The notes below the pieces were generated by a model that did no database searches, was not told where the DNA came from, and was given only the letters and a program-made list of their open reading frames with translations. The translations under genes and the position numbers were made by a program. A DNA stretch of 64,000 nt, taken from Nitratireductor kimnyeongensis (GTDB lineage Bacteria; Pseudomonadota; Alphaproteobacteria; Rhizobiales; Rhizobiaceae). The stretch lies in NCBI RefSeq assembly GCF_019891395.1, contig NZ_CP078143.1:496001-560000 (forward strand), written 5' to 3'. Shown here piece after piece: positions 30,968-40,976 of this stretch (its first letter is position 1; each line of letters begins with the position of its first letter).

Positions 30968-31690
30968 ATGAAGCCCTTTTTTAGATTTGCCCTGCCGCTT
31001 GCGGCGTTGTCGGCTGTGGTGGCCGCCTGCTCGGATCTGGCATCGCTCAAGGAAAGGATCATCTCCTTCCCCGCGTCGGAACTCGAGTGGATCGAGATCC
31101 CTGATTCGGGTGGCATACGATATGCCAATGTTCGCGGCGACCTAGCAGGCGCGGCCCCTTATGAGGCCTTTGTTCTGTATCCCGCCGGGAAGGACAACCC
31201 GTATCACTATCACACCCGATCCATCCGGACCGTGGTTGTGCAGGGCACGTTTTTCATTGTGGTCGACGGCAGGCGGACGGTGTACCCGAAAGGCTCGTAT
31301 TATGAGTTGCCTGGGCACCTGAGGCACTTCAGCGGTTGCGTTGAGGGCATCGACTGCCTCCTCTTCCAGTATCAGGACAAAGGGTTCGACCTTGTCCCAT
31401 ACCGCGATGAGAAGGAGGCTCCTTCAGTCAAGTCCGAGCGCGCCCTCCCAAAGGGGGCGCGCTCTATTTCTTCGCTTAGGGGGACGCCCGCTAGTTGCGC
31501 CGGTAAAGCCACAAAACAACCGGAGACAAAACGAGTGTCAAAAGCACCGGCGCCGTCAAAGCAAGCATCACATCGCCTGCTGTGGCCGTTCCGCTCATCA
31601 GCCCCCTCAGGGCAGTCGCCATGTGCGTCACCGGATTTCGTACAACAAATGCTTCGAGCCATCCCGGCATCGTCTCGGGACGCACCATGA
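30968..31690 (+). CDS. Cupin-domain lipoprotein; reading frame runs through its own terminator
   Basis: As read this is 240 residues. It has a lipoprotein signal (FALPLAALSAVVAAC, Cys ~21) and one cupin barrel: YEAFVLYPAGKDNPYHYHTR, with metal-type His residues, then VVQGTFFIVVDGRRTVYPKG, YYELPGHLRHFSG and LLFQYQDKGFDLVP. Residues after about 155 (from SERALPKG) look non-natural. They cover a perfect intrinsic terminator (31436-31464) and then 200 bases antisense to the ABC permease gene. A TGA in another frame at about 31407 hints that a small indel removed the normal stop. GAGGGA lies upstream of the ATG. The function is unknown. Confidence 0.7.
   Translation: MKPFFRFALPLAALSAVVAACSDLASLKERIISFPASELEWIEIPDSGGIRYANVRGDLAGAAPYEAFVLYPAGKDNPYHYHTRSIRTVVVQGTFFIVVDGRRTVYPKGSYYELPGHLRHFSGCVEGIDCLLFQYQDKGFDLVPYRDEKEAPSVKSERALPKGARSISSLRGTPASCAGKATKQPETKRVSKAPAPSKQASHRLLWPFRSSAPSGQSPCASPDFVQQMLRAIPASSRDAP
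31436..31472. terminator. Intrinsic terminator between cupin and DrrB-type genes
   Basis: GAGCGCGCCC (31436-31445) and its complement GGGCGCGCTC (31455-31464) form a 10-bp stem followed by TATTTCTT. It lies inside the cupin reading frame as now read and 27 bases after the stop of the opposing permease gene; it could serve both strands. Confidence 0.85.
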
Positions 31691-32300
31691 TGTTGGAGGC
31701 GAACACAAGCGGAAAGATGAACGTGAAACCGATCGTCATGACGGTCATCGGTGTACGTATGAGAAGGCCAAGCACGATGAAGATCCAGCCAACACCGAAG
31801 CCAATGACAATCAACAACAAAAACGAAAAAAGAACCCCCACCACGCCTGCTTCGGGGCGATAGCCCAAGGCCAGCCCGACGGACAGAATAATCAATCCTG
31901 CAATTGTATGGCGCAGGACGTCGCCGGCCATGAGCCCTGCAAAGGGCGAAAGGGACCAGATTGGCAATGAGCGGAAACGGTCGAACAATCCCTTCGAGAG
32001 ATCCGTGGAAAGTCCCATCCCGGAATAAACTGAGTTGAACACGACTGTCTGAACAAGGATGCCGGGGAGGAAGAACTGTAGATAGTCGCTCGTCGAACCT
32101 GCCAAGGCGCCACCGAAAACGAAGGTGAACAGCAGAGTGAACATGAGAGGCGTCATGATCAGGTCGAACAACTGCTCCGGCACATGCTTGAATTTCAACA
32201 CTGCCCGCCAACCGAAAGTGAGAGCGTTGGCAAGCGCGGAGGGTCTGGTCGGTCGGGCTGCATTGGATAGCATTGCAGGACCATTCTGAATGGAGGTCAT
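31491..32300 (-). CDS. ABC-2 type transporter permease, DrrB-like
   Basis: A 269-residue inner-membrane protein with six predicted helices, among them LFDLIMTPLMFTLLFTFVFGG, HTIAGLIILSVGLALGY and LLIVIGFGVGWIFIVLGLLI. The ABC-2 family signature is in the segment PETMPGWLEAFVVRNPVTHM. It resembles DrrB of daunorubicin resistance. The start overlaps the stop of the ATPase gene by 4 bp (ATGA at 32297-32300), so they form one exporter. The substrate is unknown; it could be a hydrophobic compound or a cell-envelope lipid. Confidence 0.9.
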   Translation of the reverse strand: MTSIQNGPAMLSNAARPTRPSALANALTFGWRAVLKFKHVPEQLFDLIMTPLMFTLLFTFVFGGALAGSTSDYLQFFLPGILVQTVVFNSVYSGMGLSTDLSKGLFDRFRSLPIWSLSPFAGLMAGDVLRHTIAGLIILSVGLALGYRPEAGVVGVLFSFLLLIVIGFGVGWIFIVLGLLIRTPMTVMTIGFTFIFPLVFASNIMVRPETMPGWLEAFVVRNPVTHMATALRGLMSGTATAGDVMLALTAPVLLTLVLSPVVLWLYRRN

Positions 32301-33307
32301 GATGCTTCTCCTGGCGATTCTTCCTCCACAGGCTGCCCGGTGAGTGCGAAAAACACCTCATCAAGGCTCGGTGACCCCATCGAGAAATCGGACAGCTCTA
32401 TTCCTGCTGAGATCAACACGCCCAGCGCTTCATTGGCGGCTCTGGTCGACCCTGCGACCACGGAGAGCTGCGCACCCTCGGCGCTGCGTTGAACGGGCGC
32501 CCCCAGAGCCTTCTCCAAGATTTTCTCCGCTTCATCCATTCGCTTATGATCGCCAAGGGCAACGTGTAGAAAACCGGAGCCGATGGCCGATTTGAGCTCC
32601 CTGCTCGTCCCTTCAGCGATTTTTCGGCCACGATCGATCACTGCGATACGCGCGGCCAACTGATCCGCTTCTTCGAGATACTGGGTGGTCAACAGGATCG
32701 TCACACCGAATTGAGCCAGAGAGCGGATCATCTTCCAAACACCTTGCCGGGCTTTGGGGTCGAGACCGGTCGTTGGCTCATCAAGAAAGAGAACACCCGG
32801 CGTCACGATCAGTGACGCTGCAATGTCGAGCCGCCTTCGCATCCCGCCAGAATAGGACTTAACCTGCTTTCTGGAAGCATCCGAAAGCTCGAAGGCAGCG
32901 AGCAATTCATTTGCCCTTGTCTTGGCAGCGCTAGCTGAAAAGCCCCAAAGACGTGCGAACATGACAAGGTTTTCGCGCCCCGTCAGATCCTCGTCGAGCG
33001 AGGCAAACTGCCCGGTCAACGCAATGACACCACGCACTGCCTGCGGGTTCGAAGCCACATCGTGCCCCATGACCGAGGCAGTTCCCCCATCTGGTCGCGC
33101 AAGCGTTGCAAGCAAACGGATCAACGTGGTCTTTCCCGCTCCGTTTGGCCCGAGAATGCCGAAGATCATGCCACGCGGAACATCCAGATCGATTCCATCC
33201 AGCGCAGCGACAGTCCCATAGCGCTTGGCCAACCCGCGCACGGAAATCGCCAGAGACGGTAAATCAGGCGCGATCGTTTTAGCCCCCACCGGATTCATGT
33301 CGTTCAT
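32297..33307 (-). CDS. ABC transporter ATP-binding protein, DrrA-like
   Basis: A 336-residue ATPase. Walker A is GPNGAGKTT, the signature is SYSGGMRRRLDIAASLI, Walker B is VLFLDEPTTGLDP and the H-loop position is TTQYLEEADQLA (a Gln, typical of the DrrA group). The C-terminal ~90 residues form the accessory domain found in DrrA-type ATPases. The start at 33307 is chosen because GGAGGA lies 6 bases upstream; the ATG at 33313 directly abuts that site. It is coupled to the downstream permease and powers export. Confidence 0.92.
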   Translation of the reverse strand: MNDMNPVGAKTIAPDLPSLAISVRGLAKRYGTVAALDGIDLDVPRGMIFGILGPNGAGKTTLIRLLATLARPDGGTASVMGHDVASNPQAVRGVIALTGQFASLDEDLTGRENLVMFARLWGFSASAAKTRANELLAAFELSDASRKQVKSYSGGMRRRLDIAASLIVTPGVLFLDEPTTGLDPKARQGVWKMIRSLAQFGVTILLTTQYLEEADQLAARIAVIDRGRKIAEGTSRELKSAIGSGFLHVALGDHKRMDEAEKILEKALGAPVQRSAEGAQLSVVAGSTRAANEALGVLISAGIELSDFSMGSPSLDEVFFALTGQPVEEESPGEAS

Positions 33308-33470
33308 CTGCATTCCTCCGGAGCAACCAGTTCCCGCTCGTGCCCATCACAGCAAGAAGGAGCCGCCAAGCGGCGTCCGACAGGACGCAGACATACACCA
33401 ATAGCGGATATCTCAGAACGGGTTTGTCGCCCTGCCTAAAAGCCTGCTGACAGCTCCCGCCGAGCCAGAC

Positions 33471-34124
33471 TCAGTTCCGCAAACCCGTTTCGTGGAGCAA
33501 CCCTTTGCGTTTGGCATCGTAGTAGTAGCCGCTGGCATAGAATCGCACCGCGCGATCTTCGTTTCGATCCGCAGTTATATAGGCGCCTCGCAGATACTTG
33601 ACGGCGTATTTGAGATTGGTTTCCGCATCCAACAAACCGGATGCAGGACCGCGATATCCCATGGTCTGCGCGGTATCGTGCCGGATCTGCATCAATCCCC
33701 AGTAGATGCGATTGCGCGCTGAGGGATCGAAATTGCTCTCTCGTTTGACAACCCTGCGCACCAGCCGCTCAGGCACCTCGTAGATGGCCGAGTAACGCGC
33801 GATCAAAGCATCGAGCTTGGCGCTACGTGGTGCCACGGGCTCCACAGTCGCCCCAGCCTCCAACGCAGTCAGCGCGGCGGATGGTGGTCGCTGCCCCGCG
33901 AATGCGTCGGGACTGACGGCCTCGTCCGAAATCGCGGCATCCTGTTCTGTAACAAGGCTCTTCGCAATCACCGTCGCATCGGCAGAGCTTTCGATCGCAT
34001 CGGTCCTGGCCTGACCATCGCTCCCGGTCGTTGTGCAACCCGCCATGGACGGCAAGGCAAGCACAAGACCGGCGGCCAAATAACGGGAAAACAACGGCAA
34101 GGCACTTTCCTTTAATAAGATCAT
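33471..34124 (-). CDS. Lytic transglycosylase (SLT domain) lipoprotein
   Basis: A 217-residue protein with a lipoprotein signal (AAGLVLALPSMAGC, Cys ~29), a variable linker to about residue 105, then an SLT catalytic domain. That domain has LVRRVVKRESNFDP, with the catalytic Glu in RES, then RIYWGLMQIRHDTAQTMGYR and LLDAETNLKYAVKYLRGAY. It cleaves the glycan strand of peptidoglycan to 1,6-anhydro products. The ATG at 34124 is chosen over a GTG two codons earlier. It is divergent from the ogt-type gene. Confidence 0.9.
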   Translation of the reverse strand: MILLKESALPLFSRYLAAGLVLALPSMAGCTTTGSDGQARTDAIESSADATVIAKSLVTEQDAAISDEAVSPDAFAGQRPPSAALTALEAGATVEPVAPRSAKLDALIARYSAIYEVPERLVRRVVKRESNFDPSARNRIYWGLMQIRHDTAQTMGYRGPASGLLDAETNLKYAVKYLRGAYITADRNEDRAVRFYASGYYYDAKRKGLLHETGLRN

Positions 34125-34247
34125 CCCCACCCGCGCGCCTTCTATCGTGCAACGCAGGGCGTGGCAATCTCATGTCAGGAGAGTCATCGTTCACTCTTTG
34201 TGCGATGGTGTTCGCATGTTACCGATAATTTGGGAGGAGTCGGACAG

Positions 34248-34808
34248 GTGCTCATGGCATCCGGTGCATATCTGGTTTTCGAAACAGCTTTCGGTTTCTG
34301 CGGTGCAGGCTGGAGCGCATGTGGGCTCACTCGTTTCATTCTTCCTACACCGGATGCGGGATCGGTCGAACGGCTATTGAAACAGCGGCGTCCTGAATGC
34401 AAGGCCGCAGCAGCGGCAGGCGTCATGACAAGCCTGGTCGCGGCTGCCGAACGTTATTTCGATGGGACTCGGGAAGACTTTTCCGAGTTTCCTCTCGATC
34501 TCTCCGGCATCAGTCCGTTTCATCGAACGCTTTACACGGCCATGCGAAAATTGTCCTACGGGGAAACCACAACCTACGGCGCGCTTTGTGAAAGCGTCGG
34601 CTTCCCGAAAGCCACCCGAGAAACGGGCGCAGCCATGGGCAAAAACCCCATTCCCCTGATCATCCCCTGCCATCGCGTGCTTGCCGCAGGTGGCAGGATT
34701 GGTGGTTTTTCCGCCCATGGCGGCATCACGACGAAACAAAAAATGCTTGCATTGGAAAATGCCCGCTCGCCAAATGCTGACGAGAAGCAGGGAATACTTC
34801 CATTCTAG
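34248..34808 (+). CDS. ogt: Methylated-DNA-protein-cysteine methyltransferase
   Basis: A 186-residue repair protein that transfers the methyl group of O6-methylguanine to its own cysteine. The active site is IPLIIPCHRVLAAGGRIGGF (PCHRV). The preceding helix-turn-helix is LSYGETTTYGALCESVGFPK and GAAMGKNP. The N-terminal RNase-H-like subdomain is divergent. GTG at 34248 is preferred because GGGAGGAG ends 8 bases before it; the alternative ATG at 34254 is 14 bases away. It lacks an Ada regulatory domain. Confidence 0.9.
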   Translation: MLMASGAYLVFETAFGFCGAGWSACGLTRFILPTPDAGSVERLLKQRRPECKAAAAAGVMTSLVAAAERYFDGTREDFSEFPLDLSGISPFHRTLYTAMRKLSYGETTTYGALCESVGFPKATRETGAAMGKNPIPLIIPCHRVLAAGGRIGGFSAHGGITTKQKMLALENARSPNADEKQGILPF

Positions 34809-34988
34809 TGCCGGTTGAACCCCATACCTTGCACTCAAGCGAGGCGGGCGCATAATAAATGCGATTCGGGTGATCCTCGTGATCAGTGGGGACAGCCACA
34901 ATCTCGCCGTCAATCGGTCGATTTATCGGCGATATTTCTGTTCAGCGTTGGGTCATTGCGTCCGTGATTTTCAACCGGCGGGAATTCC

Positions 34989-35246
34989 ATGCATCAATCT
35001 GCCGACAACAGCATCAAGAATCGTCTCACTGAGCCATCAGCGATGATTGCAGAGGTCAAACGCCTTGTCGCACAAGGCGTGGAGATGGATCAGATTGCTC
35101 CCGAATTGTCGAAACAGTTCTATATCGACATTGATCTTCTCAATGCAGTCTTGCGTGTGATGCGGAAGAAGATGTCGGAACGCATATCGAACGAAAGCCG
35201 CGCGAAAGCAGAGACAGGCAGCGCCAACGACAGAGCAGCAGCCTGA
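34989..35246 (+). CDS. Hypothetical small helical protein
   Basis: 85 residues, not recognised. It is largely helical, with charged and Met-rich stretches (AMIAEVKRLVAQGVEMDQIA, DLLNAVLRVMRKKMSERIS). The middle (GVEMDQIAPELSKQFYIDID) could be a small helix-turn-helix, but I cannot assign DNA binding. A GCGGGAA stretch lies before the ATG. It stands 180 bases after ogt and 136 bases before another orphan gene. Confidence 0.55.
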   Translation: MHQSADNSIKNRLTEPSAMIAEVKRLVAQGVEMDQIAPELSKQFYIDIDLLNAVLRVMRKKMSERISNESRAKAETGSANDRAAA

Positions 35247-35382
35247 AGCGTCTCCGTACGGTTTTAAAGAAATTTGTTTCGAATTTTTCCGGTCCCGAAC
35301 ACCGATTCAAAATCCCTCTCTGGTAGCAATTGGAAAAATAGCACAACCAATTGCAAGAACTTGAACTAGGAGAGGATGCACC

Positions 35383-35871
35383 GTGCTGATCGGAAACTTG
35401 TATAAATTACCTTTGCTCGACAGACTGAGACCACCAGCAAACCAAGCTGAGCCTCAAGAGCCTGCGTCGCCGCCCAACGAGACGACCCAACCCGAACCAA
35501 CCGATGATCAGATGATAGGCCCGGGTGGCAATGCGAGCCCATCAGCCCCTGCAGCGGGCACGTCGCCCGGCGCATCCAGTCAGACGACGGCGATGAATGA
35601 CCAATACCGGCTCTCGTCTATGCACTTGGTGCCCGAGGAACCAACAGACGTGGTCTCGATTGAGGCTTGGGCCAGGCGAGCCGCACTCGAGGTGCAAAAG
35701 CATGAGCAATTCGCATCAATGCTGCAGCGCATTTCGAAGCCGGAAGCCGCAGCGCAAGTCGCTCTTCTTCAGAACGAATCTGAGACCAGAAGCGATCTGC
35801 GCTCCGTGACCGCAGCTTACGGCGAGAACCAAGATCCGCTGTCCGCAGCGAACAGCAATTCCGAGCACTAA
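35383..35871 (+). CDS. Hypothetical protein with disordered Pro-rich N-terminus
   Basis: 162 residues, not recognised. The start is GTG at 35383, well supported by AGGAGAGG 6-13 bases upstream. Residues ~15-75 are rich in Pro, Gln, Thr and Ser (PNETTQPEPTDDQM, SPSAPAAGTSPGASS), presumably disordered. The C-terminal half is helical (VSIEAWARRAALEVQKHEQF, PEAAAQVALLQNESETRSDL). No signal peptide or membrane helix is visible. It is convergent with the tandem EAL genes. Confidence 0.6.
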   Translation: MLIGNLYKLPLLDRLRPPANQAEPQEPASPPNETTQPEPTDDQMIGPGGNASPSAPAAGTSPGASSQTTAMNDQYRLSSMHLVPEEPTDVVSIEAWARRAALEVQKHEQFASMLQRISKPEAAAQVALLQNESETRSDLRSVTAAYGENQDPLSAANSNSEH

Positions 35872-35951
35872 AAATGGATTAGGGCTCGACAAAGTCGGGC
35901 CCTGATCTCCGAAACGATGGTCGGTAAGGCCAGTTCAGTTTGATCCCGGCT

Positions 35952-36803
35952 TCATGTCAAACACACAACGACCGTCTCTGGATCTCGAAATATGCGCGCG
36001 ATGTCCAGTGGCCGCACATCCATGATAGAGCCTGCTTCTTCTGGTCTCGCGAGCAGTTCGCCTTGAACCAGATCGGCTCCGACCGATAGCGCCGCCAGCA
36101 GGTGAGCCGGGCTTTCGAGCCCTTTAATCAGAACTTCAGCACCTCCGCCCTTGAGGCTTTCGATCACCTCGCGCAAAAGCCGCAATGCGGCGTCGACCTC
36201 CGCAACACGACGAAACCAGGAGCCATCCACGCTCACAATGCTTGGCTGGAGCCGCTTTACCGTGTCTATCGCCTCACCTTGCACGCCGAATCCATCAGCC
36301 GCCAACCTTACACCAGCAGCCCCCAAAACAGCCAAGATTCGCTCGAAACGCTTCGGTTCACAGCTCTCGACGTTCTGAACACTGCATACCAGGGAGCTTG
36401 GAGGAAAACCGGTCTCAGCAAGCCGTGCAAAGGTGAGAGCAAGCTGCTCGATAGCCTCCTCCCCGCAAAGCATGGAACTCTCGAAAGGTAGGTGCAGGGA
36501 AAGATTATCATGCCTGGCATGATGACAATTTCCTATATGCAGGAGATTGGAGAGCAACAGAACGTATGCATGGGCGGCAGGTTCGATAGAGGCAAGAAAC
36601 GTCTCCCTGCCCATCGGCTGGAAATTGAGCACTGGTAGCATAGATGCCTCCAGCCCCTCGGGCATCAACACATCCGATGCAACGCGGAAAATAGGCTGAT
36701 AAAGGCTGCGAAGCTGATAGCTCCCGTAAACAACCGTTTCCAACCCCACCTCGTCTGCGATGATGGATGCCGCGACTGGCCCGGAGATCGGTTGCCCACC
36801 CAT
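35952..36803 (-). CDS. Degenerate EAL-domain protein (second of tandem pair)
   Basis: A 283-residue protein starting at ATG 36803, 4 bases after the stop of the upstream EAL gene. The EAL fold is recognisable (SLYQPIFRVASD, SLVCSVQNVESCEPKRF, AGVRLAADGFGVQGEAIDTV, SIVSVDGSWFRR, LIKGLESPAHLLAAL), but key catalytic residues are lost. The EAL triplet region reads PEGLEASML, the DDFGTG loop is ADGFGVQ, the conserved Lys before the D loop is replaced (VSVDG), and the late Glu motif reads KGLES. It is probably a c-di-GMP-binding or protein-interaction module rather than a phosphodiesterase. A longer frame upstream overlaps the neighbouring gene and is not used. Confidence 0.8.
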   Translation of the reverse strand: MGGQPISGPVAASIIADEVGLETVVYGSYQLRSLYQPIFRVASDVLMPEGLEASMLPVLNFQPMGRETFLASIEPAAHAYVLLLSNLLHIGNCHHARHDNLSLHLPFESSMLCGEEAIEQLALTFARLAETGFPPSSLVCSVQNVESCEPKRFERILAVLGAAGVRLAADGFGVQGEAIDTVKRLQPSIVSVDGSWFRRVAEVDAALRLLREVIESLKGGGAEVLIKGLESPAHLLAALSVGADLVQGELLARPEEAGSIMDVRPLDIARIFRDPETVVVCLT

Positions 36804-36807
36804 ATTT

Positions 36808-37728
36808 TCAGGTTCCACGGCGCCCGAACGTGCGTCCGCTACGATTGGCAGAAGCGTCCAGTTTGGTACTTTCGAGCTTGCCTTGTAGGAGATTCTCCAC
36901 AGCGTCCGCCAGCACTCGCCTTCGCTCACTCTCGCGTGCCGCTTCAAATTCCGCAAAAGCGCCTGGAGCCAGTTGTGGCCGGGCAAGTGCGAACCCTTGC
37001 ACCATGGAAACGCCGCAGCTTTCCGCCAATTCAAGCTGTTGACCGGTTTCGATGCCTTCGAAAACGGTTCGTATCCCTTTCTGAGCGAACGACCGCACCA
37101 TATCGGTCAGCATCGCTATGCCAGGAGCTGACGCAAGAAGGCGGCCGGTCCAGGCACCATCGAATTTGACGATGTCGGGCCCAAGCGCTTCAATCCGCTT
37201 CAAATCGGAACTGTCGGCTCCGTAGTCATCCACCGCAACTCGGTGCCCATATCCCTTGAGCGCCCGCACAAATCTGATCAGCGTTTCATCAGAACCCGTC
37301 TCCTGTTCGGTGATTTCGCACACAACACGCTCTGCGGAGATACCCGCCTCCTTTATGACGCCCTGCACGTCGCGCAGGGCGCTTGCGGCGGAAGCCGCGT
37401 CCACAAAATGCGATGGGTCGAAATTGACGAACAACGAAGCCGTTTTGCTCAGATTGGCCCCACCATTCAACAAATGCAGCGTTCTAGCCAGCGTTTCGAC
37501 CTGCAAACGGTCGATGTCGGGAATGCTGGCAAAGAAAACGCCTGGCCCCACAGGCTGTTCATTCCTGAACGGGCGTATCAAGCCTTCATATGCGCTTAAG
37601 AGCAGACGGCCCTCGCGAAAGGCAAAGATCGGTTGGAAGGCCGATTTCAATGTATAGCCGCCCCAAATGCCCACAACGGTCCCGTCGTCCTGGCGGGCGA
37701 TGTGGCCGGGGCCGATGCTGCGCGGCAT
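36808..37728 (-). CDS. Stand-alone EAL-domain protein, probable c-di-GMP phosphodiesterase
   Basis: A 306-residue protein with one EAL domain and no sensor. The start at 37728 follows GAGGAAG; a TTG five codons earlier is less likely. Catalytic-type residues remain: YEGLIRPF (variant EAL), FVNFDPSHF, VVCEITEQE, RVAVDDYGADSSDLKRIEAL, DIVKFDGAW and TVFEGIETGQQLE. EGL instead of EAL is tolerated in active enzymes. It is co-transcribed with the degenerate EAL gene 4 bases downstream, suggesting an enzyme/partner pair. Confidence 0.85.
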   Translation of the reverse strand: MPRSIGPGHIARQDDGTVVGIWGGYTLKSAFQPIFAFREGRLLLSAYEGLIRPFRNEQPVGPGVFFASIPDIDRLQVETLARTLHLLNGGANLSKTASLFVNFDPSHFVDAASAASALRDVQGVIKEAGISAERVVCEITEQETGSDETLIRFVRALKGYGHRVAVDDYGADSSDLKRIEALGPDIVKFDGAWTGRLLASAPGIAMLTDMVRSFAQKGIRTVFEGIETGQQLELAESCGVSMVQGFALARPQLAPGAFAEFEAARESERRRVLADAVENLLQGKLESTKLDASANRSGRTFGRRGT

Positions 37729-37883
37729 ACTGCGCTTCCTCAAGACTTTTCATTCATGGCGGTTAAAATGCCATCCAACGCCTTTATTCGCCGTTAACGA
37801 CTGGCTCTATGCCGCAAATTGGCTAGCCGCTTGCGATTCTGTCCCCAATCGGACATGAAGGATCACGCTGATGTTCAGCGTAA

Positions 37884-39113
<1,230 letters not shown>

Positions 39114-39239
39114 ACTTTCAGTCGAGGGTCTGACTATTGCACCGCAAAATATTATTCGGCGGCGCAATATTCTTAACGCACTCTTTAAGCTTCTCATTGT
39201 TCTCTCGTTTTCCAAGGGATTCGGGGAGACACTAGGGGC

Positions 39240-40769
39240 ATGAGCATCCTCTCCACCGTTCGCCGCAATGGCGCACGTGTTTACATCGGCGTTCAAGCGC
39301 TTTTGATCACAGCAACTGCGCTTGTCGCCGTGGCTTATTTCATAGCGCCGCGCGAAAGCAGCATGTCGGACTGGCTGCTGCTGACGTGTTTTGTGCTTGG
39401 GGCGACAGGCCTTGGTCTGCTTGAATATCTCAAACGCACTGTTACCGATCAACTCAAGGACGCTGTGCGCATTGAAGCGGAGCGTACGCGGCTTACAGAA
39501 AATGATCTCCTCACGGGCGCGCTTACCCGCGGCCGTTTCCTCGACGAACTCAGCGCCGGCATTGGGACACTTTCAAGGCCGCGCCGCATCATGCTGCTGC
39601 TCGTCGACCTCGACCATTTCAAACAACTCAACGATGGCTTCGGTCATCAGTTTGGGGATCAGGCGCTTGCCCATTTGGTCGCCTGCGCGAAACACTGCTT
39701 CCCAGATTGTACAATCGGTCGACTCGGCGGAGACGAGTTTGCCATACTCATGTACGGCAACGACCTAGAGCGCTGCCGGGCCCGGGCCGAAAAGTTGCTT
39801 GCATTGCTTCAGCAAGGCCGAGTTTGCGAGGGACATCAGATCCCCCTCGGGGCGTCTATCGGGATCGCTGTGGCGCCGGAACATGCCAGCAGCCCCAAGG
39901 AGCTACCATTGCTCGCCGATCTTGCGCTCTACGAAAGCAAGGGGGCCGGACGCGGACGCATTACCGTGTTTGATCCCGACATGCTCTCTGAAAAGCGCCA
40001 GCGCCGCTTTATGGAGCGCGAATTGCGGGCAGCGATCTATCTGAATGAGCTTGAACTTCACTACCAACCGCTGACCGATTCCGAACGCAACTGCACGGCC
40101 CTGGAGGGTTTGGTACGCTGGCGTCATCCTGTGCGCGGCATGATATCACCCGCTGACTTCATACCTGTTGCCGAAAGATCGAACCTGATCGACATGGTGG
40201 GCGAATGGGTGTTCCGTCGCGCCTGTCTCGATCTCAACCATTTGTCGAGTGGACGCATTAGCATCAACGTCTCGGGAGAGCAGCTCAAGCGCGATGGCCT
40301 CGTGCATATGCTGGATCGCGTATTGCAAGAAACCGGCACGGCCGCCAACAGTTTCGTTCTCGAAATCACAGAGACCGTCGCCACGGCGGCGACACCAGAA
40401 ATCATCGCCCGCATCGAGCGTTTGCGCGCGATGGGTTTCCACATCGCACTTGATGACTTTGGAACCGGCCATTGCGGCTTCAACTACATCAAGACGTTGC
40501 CGATCGACTCGATCAAGATTGATCGGAGCTACATCCGCAACCTCGGGCATGATCGTATCGCACAGGTTTTCGTCTCCGCACTGACGCAGATTGCTCGCAT
40601 TCAAGGTCTCACAATCGTTGCTGAGGGGATCGAAACTGAAGCGGAGTTCGATCTCGCACGCGCTGCCGGTTGCAATCGCTTTCAGGGCTATTTCCTCGGG
40701 CGCCCTCAGCCCGCGCCCTTGGTCCGGAAAAGGAATGAGGATCTCACCTGTTTGGCTTTGAGCGCCTGA
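39240..40769 (+). CDS. Membrane GGDEF-EAL protein
   Basis: A 509-residue protein. Two N-terminal membrane helices (ALLITATALVAVAYFIA, WLLLTCFVLGATGLGLLEYL) lead into a coiled linker, then a GGDEF domain (LLLVDLDHFKQLNDGFGHQF, RLGGDEFAILMYG at residue ~160). An EAL domain follows (LEGLVRWRHPVRGMISPADF, EITETVA, ALDDFGTGHCGFNYIKTLPI, IKIDRSYIRNL, VAEGIETEAEF). Active-site residues of both domains appear present (EGL replaces EAL). It may be bifunctional or regulated by dimerisation. It is the fourth protein with c-di-GMP domains in this window. Confidence 0.92.
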   Translation: MSILSTVRRNGARVYIGVQALLITATALVAVAYFIAPRESSMSDWLLLTCFVLGATGLGLLEYLKRTVTDQLKDAVRIEAERTRLTENDLLTGALTRGRFLDELSAGIGTLSRPRRIMLLLVDLDHFKQLNDGFGHQFGDQALAHLVACAKHCFPDCTIGRLGGDEFAILMYGNDLERCRARAEKLLALLQQGRVCEGHQIPLGASIGIAVAPEHASSPKELPLLADLALYESKGAGRGRITVFDPDMLSEKRQRRFMERELRAAIYLNELELHYQPLTDSERNCTALEGLVRWRHPVRGMISPADFIPVAERSNLIDMVGEWVFRRACLDLNHLSSGRISINVSGEQLKRDGLVHMLDRVLQETGTAANSFVLEITETVATAATPEIIARIERLRAMGFHIALDDFGTGHCGFNYIKTLPIDSIKIDRSYIRNLGHDRIAQVFVSALTQIARIQGLTIVAEGIETEAEFDLARAAGCNRFQGYFLGRPQPAPLVRKRNEDLTCLALSA

Positions 40770-40976
40770 ACGCCCCTTGCCCAAAATTCCAAGCCGTGTG
40801 ACCATATTCTACGGGAAACGTTGGCGCACCGGCATGTGAGTGCCGCAAACGGGCTCTTCAAGGGCGAGAATGCTCCTGCTCATCCGTCTTCGCGCTGCGA
40901 CCGCGCGACGGCCGCACAGGCCGGCCGCCGCTCATGAAACGTGTGCAAGTAAACGCGTGTGAGGAGGCCACCCACC

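Noticed and set aside
35500..35600. Possible low-complexity repeat tract
   Set aside because: It is part of a Pro/Ser/Thr-rich protein-coding linker, not a DNA repeat array.
36804..37034. Longer N-terminal extension of the second EAL gene
   Set aside because: It would overlap the upstream EAL gene by over 220 bases in another frame; ATG 36803, 4 bases after that gene's stop, fits an operon.
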